Positions 21,366-31,973 of a stretch of DNA of 64,000 nt are shown piece by piece (positions within the stretch are counted from its first letter, which is position 1; the number at the start of each line of letters is the position of its first letter). The stretch is taken from contig SPQJ01000009.1 of NCBI GenBank assembly GCA_004570425.1, forward strand, positions 1-64,000, given 5' to 3'. The position numbers were made by a program, and so were the translations under genes. Source of the DNA: Bacillus sp. AZ43 (GTDB taxonomy: Bacteria; Actinomycetota; Actinomycetes; Mycobacteriales; Geodermatophilaceae). Under the pieces are notes generated by a model, which was not told where the DNA came from, ran no database searches, and saw only the letters and a program-made list of their open reading frames with translations.

Positions 21366-22348
21366 TGCCCCAGACCGACCTCCCGCTGGAGGAGCTGTGG
21401 CGCTACACCCCTGAACTACCGGCGCCCGACGACCTCCAGGAGTTCTGGACCGAGACCCTCGGCGAGGCGGGGGAGCGCCCGCTGGACGTGACAAGCACGC
21501 ACGTGGACTCCGGGCTGGTGACCGTCGAGACGCACGACGTGATGTTCGCCGGCTTCGGGGGCGACCCGGTCCGGGCGTGGCTGCACCTGCCGGCCGGCGT
21601 CCTGCGGGGAGACGGTGCGCTGCCCGGGGTCGTCCAGTTCCAGGGCTACAACGGCGGCCGGGGCCTGCCGCACGAGCACGTCTTCTGGGCGTCGGCCGGG
21701 TTCGCCCACCTCGTGGTCGACACGCGCGGGCAGGGCAGCGGCTGGGCCGTGGGCGACACCGGCGACCCGGCGGGGTCCCCGGCCGCGCAGCCCGGGTTCC
21801 TCACCCGGGGCGTGCTCGCGCCGCGCGACTACTACTACCGGCGGGTCTACACCGACGCCGTGCGGGCGCTGGAGGTCCTGCGCGGCCGGCCGGAGGTCGA
21901 CGGCGACCGGGTCGCGGTGACGGGGATCAGCCAGGGCGGCGGCGTCGCGCTGGCCGTCTCGGCGCTGGCGCCGGGCGTGCGCGCGGTGATGGCCGACGTG
22001 CCGTTCCTCTGCGACTTCCCGCGGGCCGTGCGGATCGCCGCCGGCGACCCGTACGCCGAGATCGTGCGCTACCTGCGGGCCCACCGGGACCTCGCGGACA
22101 GCGTCTTCCGGACGCTGAGCTACGTCGACGCCGCGGTCCTCTGCCGTGCGTCGTCGGCGCCGGCGCTGTTCTCCGTCGCCCTCATGGACCAGACCTGCCC
22201 GCCGTCGACGGTCTTCGCGGCCTACCACGCCTACGGCGGCCCGAAGGAGATCGCGGTCTACCCGTACTCCGACCACGAAGGCGGCGAGGCCCACCAGCAA
22301 CGCCACCAGCTCGGCTGGCTGCGCAGCCGGCTCGGCCTCTCCGCCTGA
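21365..22348 (+). CDS. CE7 acetyl xylan esterase / cephalosporin-C deacetylase
   Basis: 327 residues, normal for the CE7 alpha/beta hydrolases. It has RGQGSGW, a CE7 signature, the nucleophile Ser189 in GISQGGG, Asp275 in MDQTCPPST and His304 in YSDHEGGE. These enzymes remove acetyl groups from short xylo-oligosaccharides in the cytosol. The ATG overlaps the GH3 stop as TGATG. With GH10 and GH3 upstream it completes a set for acetylated xylo-oligosaccharides. Confidence 0.93.
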   Translation: MPQTDLPLEELWRYTPELPAPDDLQEFWTETLGEAGERPLDVTSTHVDSGLVTVETHDVMFAGFGGDPVRAWLHLPAGVLRGDGALPGVVQFQGYNGGRGLPHEHVFWASAGFAHLVVDTRGQGSGWAVGDTGDPAGSPAAQPGFLTRGVLAPRDYYYRRVYTDAVRALEVLRGRPEVDGDRVAVTGISQGGGVALAVSALAPGVRAVMADVPFLCDFPRAVRIAAGDPYAEIVRYLRAHRDLADSVFRTLSYVDAAVLCRASSAPALFSVALMDQTCPPSTVFAAYHAYGGPKEIAVYPYSDHEGGEAHQQRHQLGWLRSRLGLSA

Positions 22349-22408
22349 CCGCACCACCCACCGACAGCCCCCACCCGGCAGCGTCGCCGGAGCAGACAGG
22401 AGCACGAC

Positions 22409-23485
<1,077 letters not shown>

Positions 23486-23617
23486 CCCGGGGACCAGCGT
23501 TCCCGGGGCGGATCCGGGAACGGACGGGAATGCCGCCCCGTGCGGTCGGGAAGGCGGTGCCGCGAGCGTGGTGGCCGCACCGGGAGAGCCCCGGTGGGTC
23601 CGACCTCGGAGGTCCTC

Positions 23618-24214
23618 GTGTCCCGCTCGCCGTCCGCCCCGCTGGCCCTCGCCGGCGGCCTCCTCCTCGCCTCGCTGGTGCCGGCGGTGTCGTTCTTCAC
23701 CGACTCGCGTCCCTTCAGCGAGATCGCTGGGGGAGGGGTGCACCTGGCGCTCTACTCGCTCACGCTGGCCGCCGTCCTGGCCCTGCTGGTCGCCGTCCCG
23801 CGGCTCGGCGCCCTCCGCGCCGCCGACGGCCGGCGGCTGCCCGAGCCCGTGCTGGCCGCGGCCCTCGTCGCCACGGCCCTGTACGGGGCGACCCAGTACG
23901 TCCAGGTGTTCGTCGCGACGTTCCTGTCGGAGACCGCGCCGGCCGCGCTCGACGTCTCCGGCGGGATGCTGATGGCCGGCATGGTCGGGTCGTGGGTCGT
24001 CTTCCTGGTCGCCTGGGTGGTGCTGGGCGCGGTGGCGCTGGTGCGCCGCGTCCTCCCCAGGCCGACGGCGATCCTGCTCATCGCCGGCGCCGTGGCCCAG
24101 CCGGTCGTGGGGCCGCTGGCGGCCCTGCCCCTCGGGATGGCTCTCGTGCTGGCCGCCCGGTCGGCCGCCACCGCGCGGCGGGACGAGCCGTCGGGTGAAC
24201 TCGTCGCCGCCTGA
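23618..24214 (+). CDS. Hypothetical four- or five-helix membrane protein
   Basis: 198 residues. Hydrophobic segments lie near residues 9-25, 40-60, 80-100, 115-140 and 150-175. No conserved motif was recognised. GTG 23618 is supported by GGAGG 5 nt upstream. The short gap to the sensor kinase gene suggests a possible functional link, but the kinase has its own promoter-like box. The preceding 132 bp after the ABC ATPase holds nothing recognisable. Confidence 0.6.
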   Translation: MSRSPSAPLALAGGLLLASLVPAVSFFTDSRPFSEIAGGGVHLALYSLTLAAVLALLVAVPRLGALRAADGRRLPEPVLAAALVATALYGATQYVQVFVATFLSETAPAALDVSGGMLMAGMVGSWVVFLVAWVVLGAVALVRRVLPRPTAILLIAGAVAQPVVGPLAALPLGMALVLAARSAATARRDEPSGELVAA

Positions 24215-24228
24215 CCGCGGGGCCCCCG

Positions 24229-24270
24229 CCGCGTGGCCTACGGTGCCCGACGAAACCGCAGGCCACGCGG
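24229..24270. promoter_or_regulatory. Long inverted repeat flanking the -10 box of the two-component operon
   Basis: CCGCGTGGCC (24229-24238) and GGCCACGCGG (24261-24270) are perfect 10-bp inverted arms, 32 bp apart centre to centre. TACGGT at 24239-24244, a TANNNT -10, directly abuts the left arm. A regulator binding both arms, perhaps the encoded NarL-type regulator, would control its own operon. Confidence 0.5.
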
Positions 24271-24296
24271 TCGGTGCGGCGCCGGGAGGAGGGCAC

Positions 24297-26291
24297 GTGG
24301 TCGGTCAGGTCACCGGGACGTCGTCGCGGTCGGGAGCTCGCCCGGCGGCGGCGCTCCTGGCGCTCGCGGTCGTCGCCGCGCTGGGCGGTCTGACCGCGGT
24401 GCTCCTGCTGCCCACGGCGCGCGCCGGCAGCGGCGCGGACCGGGTCACGGTCGTCCTCTTCCTCGCGGGCATGACGCTGCTCGCCGTCGTCGGGTGGGTG
24501 GTGACCCGGCGCCGCCCGGACCAGGCCCGCGTCGGCCTCCTGCTGGCCACCGTCGGTGCGCTGGGCGCCGTCGGACGCGCGGTGATCGGGCTGGCCCTGG
24601 CGCTGCCGGACCCGGCCCCCGCGCCGCTGGCCTGGGCCACCAACTGGATCTGGATCCCGGGGACGGCGGCCGTCCTGGTGCTGCTGCTGCGCTTCCCGAC
24701 CGGCACCCTCCCGGCGGCCGGCTGGCGGTGGGCGGAGCGGCTCGCCCTGGGCTGGGGCGCGGTGGCGATCGGGGTGACCGCCCTGGTGCCCGGCCCGCTG
24801 GCGGTCACCCCGCTGGACCGGGACAACCCCGTCGGCGTCGCGGCCGCCGACTGGCTCGAGGCGACGCTGGCCCCGCTGTTCGCGGTCCTGCCCCTGCTCG
24901 TCCTCACCGCCACGGCGGCGCTGGTGGTCCGCTACCGGGGGGCGGCTGCGGAGGAGCGGCAGCAGCTGCGCTGGGTGGTCGCCGCCGTGGGCCTGCTCGC
25001 CCTCGCGTCGCCGCTCGCGACGCTGGGTGACGACGGCGCCGCCCTGCTCGAGGGCGCGGCGTACCTGGTGCTGCCCGCCGCCGTGGTGGTGGCCGTGCTG
25101 CGCCACCGGCTCTGGGACCTCGGGCTCGTCGTCCGCCGCGGGGTGGCCTACGCGGTGGCCTCCGGCGCGCTGCTCGCCGCCTACGTGCTCACCGTGACCG
25201 CCACCCAGGACCTGCTGCGCGGGCGGGTGCCGGACGCCCTGGCCACGGCCGTCGTGGCGGTCCTCGCCGTGCCGGTCCTCACCGCGGTGCAGCGCGGCCT
25301 GGAGCGCCTGCTCTACGGCGACCGCCGGGAGCCCGACCGGGTGGTGGCGCAGCTCGCCGAGCGGCTGGCGGCGACGCCGGAGGCGCTGCTCCCGCAGGTG
25401 GCCGAGCAGGTCGCCACCTCCCTGCGGCTGCCGTACGTCGCCGTCCAGCTGCCCGACGGCACCCCGGCGGCCGCCGCCGGCGCCCCGACCGGCACCGAGC
25501 TGCGGCTCCCTCTCCGGCACGGCGGCCGCACCGTGGGCTGGCTCCTGGCCGGCCGCCGGACACCCGCCGAGCCGCTCGACGGGCACTCCCGCCAGCTGCT
25601 CGAGCGGGTCGCGGCCCACGCGGGGCTCGCGGTGCACAGCGCGCTGCTGACGGCCGAGCTGCAGCAGGCCACCGACCGGCTGCGGGTGGCGCGCGTGGAG
25701 GAGCGGGCACGGCTGCGCGGGGACCTGCACGACGAGCTCGGTCCGGCCCTGGGCGCCATCTCCCTGCGGGCGGAGGCCGCCCGCAACCTGCTGGCGACCG
25801 GCGACGTCGCGCGGATCGACGCGGTGCTCTCCGGCATCGAGCAGGCCGCGGAGGCCGCCGTCGGCGAGGTCCGGCGGATCCTCGCCGACCTGCAGCCGCG
25901 GGTGCTCGAGGAGGACGGGCTGCACGCCGCACTGCGCCAGGTCGCGGCAGGTGTGCCCGAGGACGTCCGCGTGGAGCTCGACCTGCCCGCCCCCGTCGCG
26001 CTGCCGCCGCGGGTGGAGCTGGCGGCGTACCGCGTGGCGGCCGAGGCGCTGCGCAACGCCGTCCGCCACGCGGCGGCCGATGTCGTGAGGCTGGCGGTGC
26101 GGACCGAGGGCGACGCCCTGGAGCTCGTCGTCGCCGACGACGGCGTGGGCCTGGCGCCCGGCGCGGTGCCCGGGGTCGGGCTCGAGTCGATGCGCCAGCG
26201 GGCGCGAGAGCTGGGCGGCACGCTCGACCTCGCGTCGGGAGCCGGGCGCGGCACCACGGTGCGGCTGCGCCTCCCCCTGGAGGCGGCATGA
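24297..26291 (+). CDS. Membrane sensor histidine kinase, NarL/DesK type
   Basis: 664 residues. About eight hydrophobic segments occupy residues 18-310, then a GAF-like linker (about 345-440). The HisKA_3 phosphoacceptor is His478 in RGDLHDELGPALG, and a HATPase_c domain has NAVRHA and VADDGVGLAPGAVPGVGLESM. GTG 24297 was chosen because GGAGG lies 7 nt upstream; an in-frame ATG at 24195 falls before the promoter box. The response regulator overlaps the stop (ATGA). The signal is unknown; the many membrane helices suggest sensing at or in the membrane. Confidence 0.92.
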   Translation: MVGQVTGTSSRSGARPAAALLALAVVAALGGLTAVLLLPTARAGSGADRVTVVLFLAGMTLLAVVGWVVTRRRPDQARVGLLLATVGALGAVGRAVIGLALALPDPAPAPLAWATNWIWIPGTAAVLVLLLRFPTGTLPAAGWRWAERLALGWGAVAIGVTALVPGPLAVTPLDRDNPVGVAAADWLEATLAPLFAVLPLLVLTATAALVVRYRGAAAEERQQLRWVVAAVGLLALASPLATLGDDGAALLEGAAYLVLPAAVVVAVLRHRLWDLGLVVRRGVAYAVASGALLAAYVLTVTATQDLLRGRVPDALATAVVAVLAVPVLTAVQRGLERLLYGDRREPDRVVAQLAERLAATPEALLPQVAEQVATSLRLPYVAVQLPDGTPAAAAGAPTGTELRLPLRHGGRTVGWLLAGRRTPAEPLDGHSRQLLERVAAHAGLAVHSALLTAELQQATDRLRVARVEERARLRGDLHDELGPALGAISLRAEAARNLLATGDVARIDAVLSGIEQAAEAAVGEVRRILADLQPRVLEEDGLHAALRQVAAGVPEDVRVELDLPAPVALPPRVELAAYRVAAEALRNAVRHAAADVVRLAVRTEGDALELVVADDGVGLAPGAVPGVGLESMRQRARELGGTLDLASGAGRGTTVRLRLPLEAA

Positions 26292-26908
26292 GCATCCGGG
26301 TGCTCCTGGCCGACGACCACCCGCTGTTCCTCGACGGCCTGCGGCTGCTGCTGGAGACCGCCGGGCTGACCGTCGTGGGGGCCGCCGGCACGGGTGCCGA
26401 GCTGCTGGCCCTGGCGGCGGAGCACGAGGCCGACGTCGCGGTCGTCGACGTCGACATGCCCGCCGTGGACGGCGTCACGGCGGTGGCCGAGCTCCGCCGG
26501 CGGCACCCGCGGATCGGCGTGCTGATGCTGACCATGCACGACGACGCCGCGTCGGTGCGTCGCGCACTGGACGCCGGTGCCCTCGGGTACGTGCTCAAGG
26601 GGGCGGGCCACGGTGCCGTGGTGCGGGCGGTCCAGGCGGTGGCCGAGGGCGACACGGTGCTCTCCGGGGGCGTCGGCCCGGCGCTCCTCGGCGGCGGGGA
26701 CCCCTATCCGCTGCCGCAGCTCACCGCGCGCGAGCGGGAGGTGCTGGAACGGGTCGCCCGCGGGGAGGGCAACGCGGTGATCGCGCGTGCTCTCCACGTG
26801 TCGCTGAAGACCGTGCAGAACAACGTGAGCAGCATCTTCGGGAAGCTCGGGGTGAGCACCCGGGCGGAGGCCGTGGCGCGGGCGCGGGACGCCGGGATCG
26901 GCGGCTGA
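26288..26908 (+). CDS. NarL/FixJ-family response regulator
   Basis: 206 residues. The receiver domain has acidic residues in LLADDHP, phospho-acceptor Asp54 in VAVVDVDMPAVDG, and Lys in YVLKGAG. The C-terminal LuxR-type helix-turn-helix runs LTAREREVLERVARGEGNAVIARALHVSLKTVQNNVSSIFGKLGV. Start overlaps the kinase stop by 4 nt, so the pair is co-translated. The target may include the inverted repeat at 24229-24270 (inference). Confidence 0.94.
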   Translation: MSIRVLLADDHPLFLDGLRLLLETAGLTVVGAAGTGAELLALAAEHEADVAVVDVDMPAVDGVTAVAELRRRHPRIGVLMLTMHDDAASVRRALDAGALGYVLKGAGHGAVVRAVQAVAEGDTVLSGGVGPALLGGGDPYPLPQLTAREREVLERVARGEGNAVIARALHVSLKTVQNNVSSIFGKLGVSTRAEAVARARDAGIGG

Positions 26909-26941
26909 CCCGGACGGGGGAGGCCGGTGGCGGAGGCTCCC

Positions 26942-26947
26942 TAGACT
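26942..26947 (+). promoter_or_regulatory. -10-like box TAGACT upstream of aroH
   Basis: TAGACT (TANNNT) lies 51 nt before the aroH ATG and follows the end of the response regulator gene. It is identical to the box upstream of ald. Confidence 0.4.
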
Positions 26948-26998
26948 CGTCCGAGGTGCCCGGCGATCCGGGCGCTGCGATTCGAACGAGGAGAGTGC

Positions 26999-27361
26999 AT
27001 GGCCGTCCGAGCCATCCGGGGCGCGACGCAGGTCGACGCCGACGACCGGGAGCAGGTGCTCGAGGCCACCCGCGAGCTGGTCAGCACGGTCATGGAGCGC
27101 AACCAGCTCGACCGTGACGACGTGATCAGCATCCTGTTCACCGCCACCCCCGACCTGGTGTCGGAGTTCCCCGCGCTGGCCGCCCGCGAGCTCGGCTTCG
27201 GCGACGTGCCGCTGATGTGCGCCAGCGAGATCGACGTGGCCCACGCGCTGCCGCGGGTGCTGCGGCTCATGGCGCACGTCGAGACCGACAAGCCGCGCAG
27301 CGAGATCCAGCACGTGTACCTGCGCGGTGCCGTCGCCCTCCGACGGGACATCGCCCAGTGA
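26999..27361 (+). CDS. aroH: Monofunctional chorismate mutase, AroH class
   Basis: 120 residues. The AroH fold signature [16 protein letters not shown] begins the protein and carries the conserved active-site Arg. [22 protein letters not shown] and [14 protein letters not shown] complete the site. It converts chorismate to prephenate for Phe/Tyr synthesis. ATG 26999 has GAGGAG about 5 nt upstream. The stop overlaps the cmk start by 4 nt (GTGA); the aroH-cmk-der order is common in actinobacteria. Confidence 0.93.
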   Translation: MAVRAIRGATQVDADDREQVLEATRELVSTVMERNQLDRDDVISILFTATPDLVSEFPALAARELGFGDVPLMCASEIDVAHALPRVLRLMAHVETDKPRSEIQHVYLRGAVALRRDIAQ

Positions 27362-28053
27362 GCGCCGGCTTCCGGGGGCAGATCACCCTCGACGGCCCGT
27401 CGGGCACCGGCAAGTCCACCGTCGCCCGGGGCGTCGCGGCCCGTCTGGGCGCGGCCTACCTCGACACCGGGGCCATGTACCGGGCCGCGACGGTCGCCGT
27501 CCTCGACGCCGCCGTCGACCCCGAGGACGCCGACGCCGTCGCCCGCACGGTCGCCGCGGCGCGCATCGAGGTCGGCACGGAGGCCCGCACCGAGGTCGTC
27601 CGCGTGGACGGCGTCGACGTCGCCGAGCGCATCCGCGGCGCCGAGGTGACCCGCGCCGTCTCGGCCGTCTCGGCCGTGCCCGCCGTGCGCCGCCAGCTGG
27701 TCGACCAGCAGCGCGCCCTGGTCGCGTCCGCCGACGCCGTCGTCGTCGAGGGCCGGGACATCGGCACCGTCGTCCTGCCCGACGCGACGCTGAAGGTCTA
27801 CCTGACCGCCGCGCCCGAGGTCCGGGCCCAGCGCCGGGCCGGGCAGCTGGGTCTCAGCACTCCCGAGGAGATCGCCGAGCTGGCCGCCGACCTCCGCCGG
27901 CGCGACCAGTACGACAGCAGCCGCGCCGACAGCCCGCTGCGCCCGGCGGACGACGCCGTCGTCGTGGACAGCACGGACCTCGACCGGCAGGGCGTGATCG
28001 ACCGCATCGTCGAGCTCGCGGAGACGACCGTCGGGGCGGGGGAGAGGGCATGA
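27358..28053 (+). CDS. cmk: Cytidylate kinase
   Basis: 231 residues; phosphorylates CMP/dCMP with ATP. The P-loop is [14 protein letters not shown], and [15 protein letters not shown] is the CMP-binding signature. [24 protein letters not shown] and [27 protein letters not shown] complete the family pattern. GTG 27358 is set by overlap with the aroH stop. The der start overlaps its stop (ATGA). Confidence 0.96.
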   Translation: MSAGFRGQITLDGPSGTGKSTVARGVAARLGAAYLDTGAMYRAATVAVLDAAVDPEDADAVARTVAAARIEVGTEARTEVVRVDGVDVAERIRGAEVTRAVSAVSAVPAVRRQLVDQQRALVASADAVVVEGRDIGTVVLPDATLKVYLTAAPEVRAQRRAGQLGLSTPEEIAELAADLRRRDQYDSSRADSPLRPADDAVVVDSTDLDRQGVIDRIVELAETTVGAGERA

Positions 28054-29396
28054 CCGAGCAGCAGGGCGGGCCGCTGCCCGTCGTCGCCATCGTCGGCCGG
28101 CCCAACGTGGGCAAGTCGACGCTGGTCAACCGCATCCTCGGCCGGCGGGCCGCCGTCGTGCAGGACACCCCCGGGGTGACCCGCGACCGCATCGCCTACG
28201 AGGCGCTGTGGAACGGCAAGAAGTTCACCGTCGTCGACACCGGCGGCTGGGACCCGAAGGCGGCCGGGCTGGGCGCCTCGATCACCCGGCAGGCCGAGTA
28301 CGCGATGCAGACCGCCGACGTCATCGTCTTCGTCGTCGACAGCCAGGTCGGCGCCACCGACACCGACCTCGCCGCCGCCCGCATCCTGCGGCGCAGCGAC
28401 CGCCCGGTGATCCTGGTGGCCAACAAGGTCGACGACGAGCGGAGCGAGGCCAACGCCGCCGAGCTGTGGTCCCTCGGCATGGGCGAGCCGCACCCGGTCA
28501 GCGCCCTGCACGGCCGGGCCAGCGGCGACCTGCTCGACCTGATCCTCGACGCGATGCCCGAGGCGCCGCGCGAGCAGCTCGAGGAGGGCGGTCCGCGACG
28601 GGTGGCGCTGGTCGGCCGGCCCAACGTCGGGAAGTCCAGCCTGATCAACCGGCTGGCCAAGGAGGAGCGCTCCGTCGTCGACTCCGTGGCGGGTACGACG
28701 GTCGACCCGGTCGACTCGATCGTGACCCTCGGCGGCGAGGAGTGGCGGTTCGTCGACACCGCGGGGCTGCGCCGCAAGGTCAACACCGCCAGCGGGATGG
28801 AGTACTACGCCAGCCTGCGCACCGAGGCCGCGATCCAGGCCGCGGAGGTCGCCGTCGTCCTGCTGGCCGCCGACGAGGTCATCAGCGAGCAGGACCAGCG
28901 GGTCATCAGCCAGGTCGTCGAGGCCGGCCGGGCGCTGGTCATCGCGATCAACAAGTGGGACACGCTCGACGAGGACCGCCACTACCAGCTGGAGAAGGAG
29001 ATCGAGCGCGAGCTCGCCCGGGTGCGGTGGGCCTCGCGGATCAACATCTCCGCCCAGTCCGGTCGCGGCGTCACCAAACTGGCCGACCACCTCCGGGCCG
29101 CGCTGGCCTCGTGGGAGTCGCGGGTGCCGACGTCGGAGCTGAACAGCTTCGTGCGCGCGCTGGTCCAGGAGACCCCGCCGCCGGCGCGCGGCGGCCGGGC
29201 GCCGAAGATCAAATACGTCACGCAGGCCGACATCCGGCCGCCGCGGTTCGTGGTCTTCTCCACCGGCTTCCTCGAGGCCGGCTACCGGCGGTTCCTGGAG
29301 CGCAAGATCCGCGAGCGCTGGGGGTTCGAGGGCACGCCGATCGAGGTGTCGGTCAAGGTCCGCGAGGGCCGGGGGAGCGACCGCGGGAAGAGCTGA
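28050..29396 (+). CDS. der: GTPase Der (EngA), ribosome assembly
   Basis: 448 residues with two tandem GTPase domains. The first has G1 [14 protein letters not shown]3 DTGGW and G4 NKVD. The second has G1 [14 protein letters not shown]3 DTAGLRRK and G4 NKWD. A C-terminal KH-like domain follows ([21 protein letters not shown]). It acts in 50S subunit maturation. Translation is coupled to cmk by ATGA. Its end is 10 nt from the convergent MMPL gene. Confidence 0.97.
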   Translation: MTEQQGGPLPVVAIVGRPNVGKSTLVNRILGRRAAVVQDTPGVTRDRIAYEALWNGKKFTVVDTGGWDPKAAGLGASITRQAEYAMQTADVIVFVVDSQVGATDTDLAAARILRRSDRPVILVANKVDDERSEANAAELWSLGMGEPHPVSALHGRASGDLLDLILDAMPEAPREQLEEGGPRRVALVGRPNVGKSSLINRLAKEERSVVDSVAGTTVDPVDSIVTLGGEEWRFVDTAGLRRKVNTASGMEYYASLRTEAAIQAAEVAVVLLAADEVISEQDQRVISQVVEAGRALVIAINKWDTLDEDRHYQLEKEIERELARVRWASRINISAQSGRGVTKLADHLRAALASWESRVPTSELNSFVRALVQETPPPARGGRAPKIKYVTQADIRPPRFVVFSTGFLEAGYRRFLERKIRERWGFEGTPIEVSVKVREGRGSDRGKS

Positions 29397-29405
29397 CGCC
29401 GGGCG

Positions 29406-31547
29406 CTACGGGGCGGCGTGCCGCGGCACGTCGTCCGTGGCCCGGGGGACGGGCAGCTGCACGTCGCCGGCCGACGACTCCGGCTCGTCGCGGCGCTGCG
29501 CGAGCCTGCTCGGCCACCACATCCAGCGCCCGACGTCGAGCGTCAGCGACGTGACCAGGACCGACCGCACGACGACCGTGTCGAGCAGCACCCCCAGGGC
29601 GACGGCGATGCCCAGCTGGGTGAGGAAGGTCAGCGGCAGCGTGCCCAGGACGGCGAACGTGGCGGCGAGCACCAGGCCCGCCGAGGTGATCACGCCGCCG
29701 GTGGCCGACAGCCCGATCAGGGCCGCCCGCCGGGTGCCGTGGTCGTGCGCCTCCTCCCGCACGCGGGTCATCAGGAAGATGTTGTAGTCGATCCCCAGCG
29801 CGACGAGGAACACGAAGACGAACAGCGGGAAGGCGCTGTCGGTCGTGCTGACGTCGATCGTCCAGTCGAAGATCAGCGCGCTGATCCCCAGCGCGGCACC
29901 GTAGGACAGCACCACCGTGGCCACGAGGACCAGCGGGGCCACCAGCGCCCTCAGCAGGACGCCGAGGACGAGCAGCACCACCAGCATGACCAGCGGGATG
30001 ATCACCCGGTTGTCCCGCTGCGAGGCGGTCTGGACGTCGAGGTTGATGGCGGTGTTGCCGCCGACCAGCGCCTCGCCGTCACCCACGCCGTCCAGTTCGG
30101 CCCGGAGGCCGCGGACGGTGTCGTAGGCGGCGTCGCTGTCGGCCGGGTCGGCCAGCGTCGCCTCGATCAGCGCGGTGTCGCCGACGATCTGCGGCTCGGC
30201 GACGTCGCTGACGCCGTCGTTCGCGGCCACCGCCCGCGCCACCTCGTCCGCCGCCGCGGCGGTGGTGAGGACGTGGAGGGGGTTGCCCGCGGCGCCGGGG
30301 AAGTGCTCGGCGGCCACCCGGTCGCCGGCGACCGACTCCGGGGTGCCGCGGAACGAGTCGGCCTGCGTGAGGCCCTTCGCGTTCAGGCTGAAGAGGCCCA
30401 GGCAGGCGACGAGAAGCAGCGCCGTCGTGCCGATCCACACCGCGCGGGGCCGCGGCTGGATCCGCGCACCGACGCGCGCCCAGATCCCGGTCGCGCTGGG
30501 CTCGGCGCTGCCGAGGGTGGGGCGCACCGGCCAGAACACCCAGCGCCCGCAGATGACCAGCAGGGCGGGGAGCAGCGTCATCAGCACCGCGAGGGTGACC
30601 GCGACACCGATCGCGGCGACCGGCCCCAGCCCGCGCGTGGAGTTCATGTCGGCGGCGAGCAGGCAGAGCATCCCGAGGACCACCGTGCCGCCGCTGGCCA
30701 GCACCGCGGGGCCCGCGCGGTGGACGGCCTCGGTCATCGCCTCGTGCCGGTCGGCGTGCAGCCGGAGCTCCTCGCGGTAGCGGGCGACGAGCAGCAGCGC
30801 GTAGTCGGTCCCGGCGCCCACGACGAGGACGGTGAGGATGCTCGCGCTCTGGGCGTTGACGGTGAGGTCGGCGTACCGGGCGAGCAGGTAGATGAGCGCC
30901 TGCGAGCAGTACAGCGCGATGACGGCCGAGAAGATGGGCAGGATCCACAGGACCGGGCTGCGGTAGGTGAACAGCAGGATCAGGATCACGACACCCAGCG
31001 CGGCGAACAGCAGCGTCGTGTCGAGGCCGGAGAAGGCCTCGGAGGAGTCGGCCGCCTGGCCGGCCGGTCCGGCGACCCAGACGCCGAGGCCGTCCGGCGC
31101 GTCCGACGCCTCGTCCCGCAGGTCCTCGGCCAGCGGCGCGATGCCCTCCCAGCCCTCCGGTCCGGCGTCGAGCGGGACGATCAGCTGCGCCGCCTGCCCG
31201 TCCTCCGACGGGATCGGGCCCACGACCTCGCCGCCGAGCCCCTCGCTCCGGGCGAACGCCTGCGCGTCCTGCGCGATGGCCTCACGGTCGGCGGCGGTGA
31301 GCCCCTCGGCGCGCTCGTAGACGACGACGGCGGGGACGACGTCCGGGTCGGACCCGAGCGCGATCTGCTCCTCGAGCGCGACCGTCGACTCCGCGTCGCC
31401 GGGCAGCCACGACGAGATCTCGTTGTCCTGCTGGTCCATCAGGCCGGCGGCCAGGGGAGCGGCCGCCGCGGCCAGCACCAGCCAGAGGACCAGCACGACC
31501 CACTTCAGCCGCGGCGAGCTGACCCGGGATGCGAACGACCTGCCCAT
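29406..31547 (-). CDS. MMPL/RND-family membrane transporter
   Basis: 713 residues with two repeats of membrane helices, each preceded by a large extracytoplasmic loop. The first transmembrane segment is residues 16-36. Family signatures are GAGTDYALLLVARYREEL in the first repeat and VALGIDYNIFLMTRVREE in the second, carrying the proton-relay Asp. Such proteins export lipids, siderophores or drugs. ATG 31547 has GGAGG 7 nt upstream. No lipid-synthesis genes are nearby, so the cargo is unknown. Confidence 0.93.
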   Translation of the reverse strand: MGRSFASRVSSPRLKWVVLVLWLVLAAAAAPLAAGLMDQQDNEISSWLPGDAESTVALEEQIALGSDPDVVPAVVVYERAEGLTAADREAIAQDAQAFARSEGLGGEVVGPIPSEDGQAAQLIVPLDAGPEGWEGIAPLAEDLRDEASDAPDGLGVWVAGPAGQAADSSEAFSGLDTTLLFAALGVVILILLFTYRSPVLWILPIFSAVIALYCSQALIYLLARYADLTVNAQSASILTVLVVGAGTDYALLLVARYREELRLHADRHEAMTEAVHRAGPAVLASGGTVVLGMLCLLAADMNSTRGLGPVAAIGVAVTLAVLMTLLPALLVICGRWVFWPVRPTLGSAEPSATGIWARVGARIQPRPRAVWIGTTALLLVACLGLFSLNAKGLTQADSFRGTPESVAGDRVAAEHFPGAAGNPLHVLTTAAAADEVARAVAANDGVSDVAEPQIVGDTALIEATLADPADSDAAYDTVRGLRAELDGVGDGEALVGGNTAINLDVQTASQRDNRVIIPLVMLVVLLVLGVLLRALVAPLVLVATVVLSYGAALGISALIFDWTIDVSTTDSAFPLFVFVFLVALGIDYNIFLMTRVREEAHDHGTRRAALIGLSATGGVITSAGLVLAATFAVLGTLPLTFLTQLGIAVALGVLLDTVVVRSVLVTSLTLDVGRWMWWPSRLAQRRDEPESSAGDVQLPVPRATDDVPRHAAP

Positions 31548-31608
31548 GACGGGACCTCCGGCACGTGCGGTGCCTGTGCTCGACTGCTCCGAGCCCCCGT
31601 GGGGCGGC

Positions 31609-31637
31609 ACGCTAGCGACGATCCCGGGCAGCGTCAC
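31609..31637 (-). promoter_or_regulatory. Promoter of the MMPL gene
   Basis: Read on the minus strand, GTGACG (31637-31632) and TAGCGT (31614-31609) are spaced 17 nt apart. The leader to ATG 31547 would be about 55 nt and includes the strong ribosome-binding site. Confidence 0.45.
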
Positions 31638-31758
31638 CGCCTTTGCGAGCGGTGCGGCGCCGTTCCAGGGGGCGGCGGGCGGCCGGCGGCCGTGCGGTAA
31701 CCTGCTCAAGCGGTCGTCGAGACGCGCCGGGTCTCCCGGGGAGCGTCGCGGAGGCACG

Positions 31759-31832
<74 letters not shown>

Positions 31833-31849
31833 CACGCGGAAGCGCAGCG

Positions 31850-31883
31850 GAGGGGCCGTTCCCGATGACGGGAACGGCCCCTC
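31850..31883 (+). terminator. Strong hairpin terminator after tRNA-Pro
   Basis: GAGGGGCCGTTCCC (31850-31863) pairs perfectly with GGGAACGGCCCCTC (31870-31883) around the loop GATGAC. A short TCTCGTCC pyrimidine stretch follows. The position 18 nt past the tRNA end fits an intrinsic terminator. Confidence 0.85.
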
Positions 31884-31973
31884 TCTCGTCCTGCCACGAC
31901 GCGGTGCGTGATTGCGCTCGGTGATCGCCTCCTCACGGTTAGCCTCTGGCGGTTCGTCGACGAGGAGGTTCCG

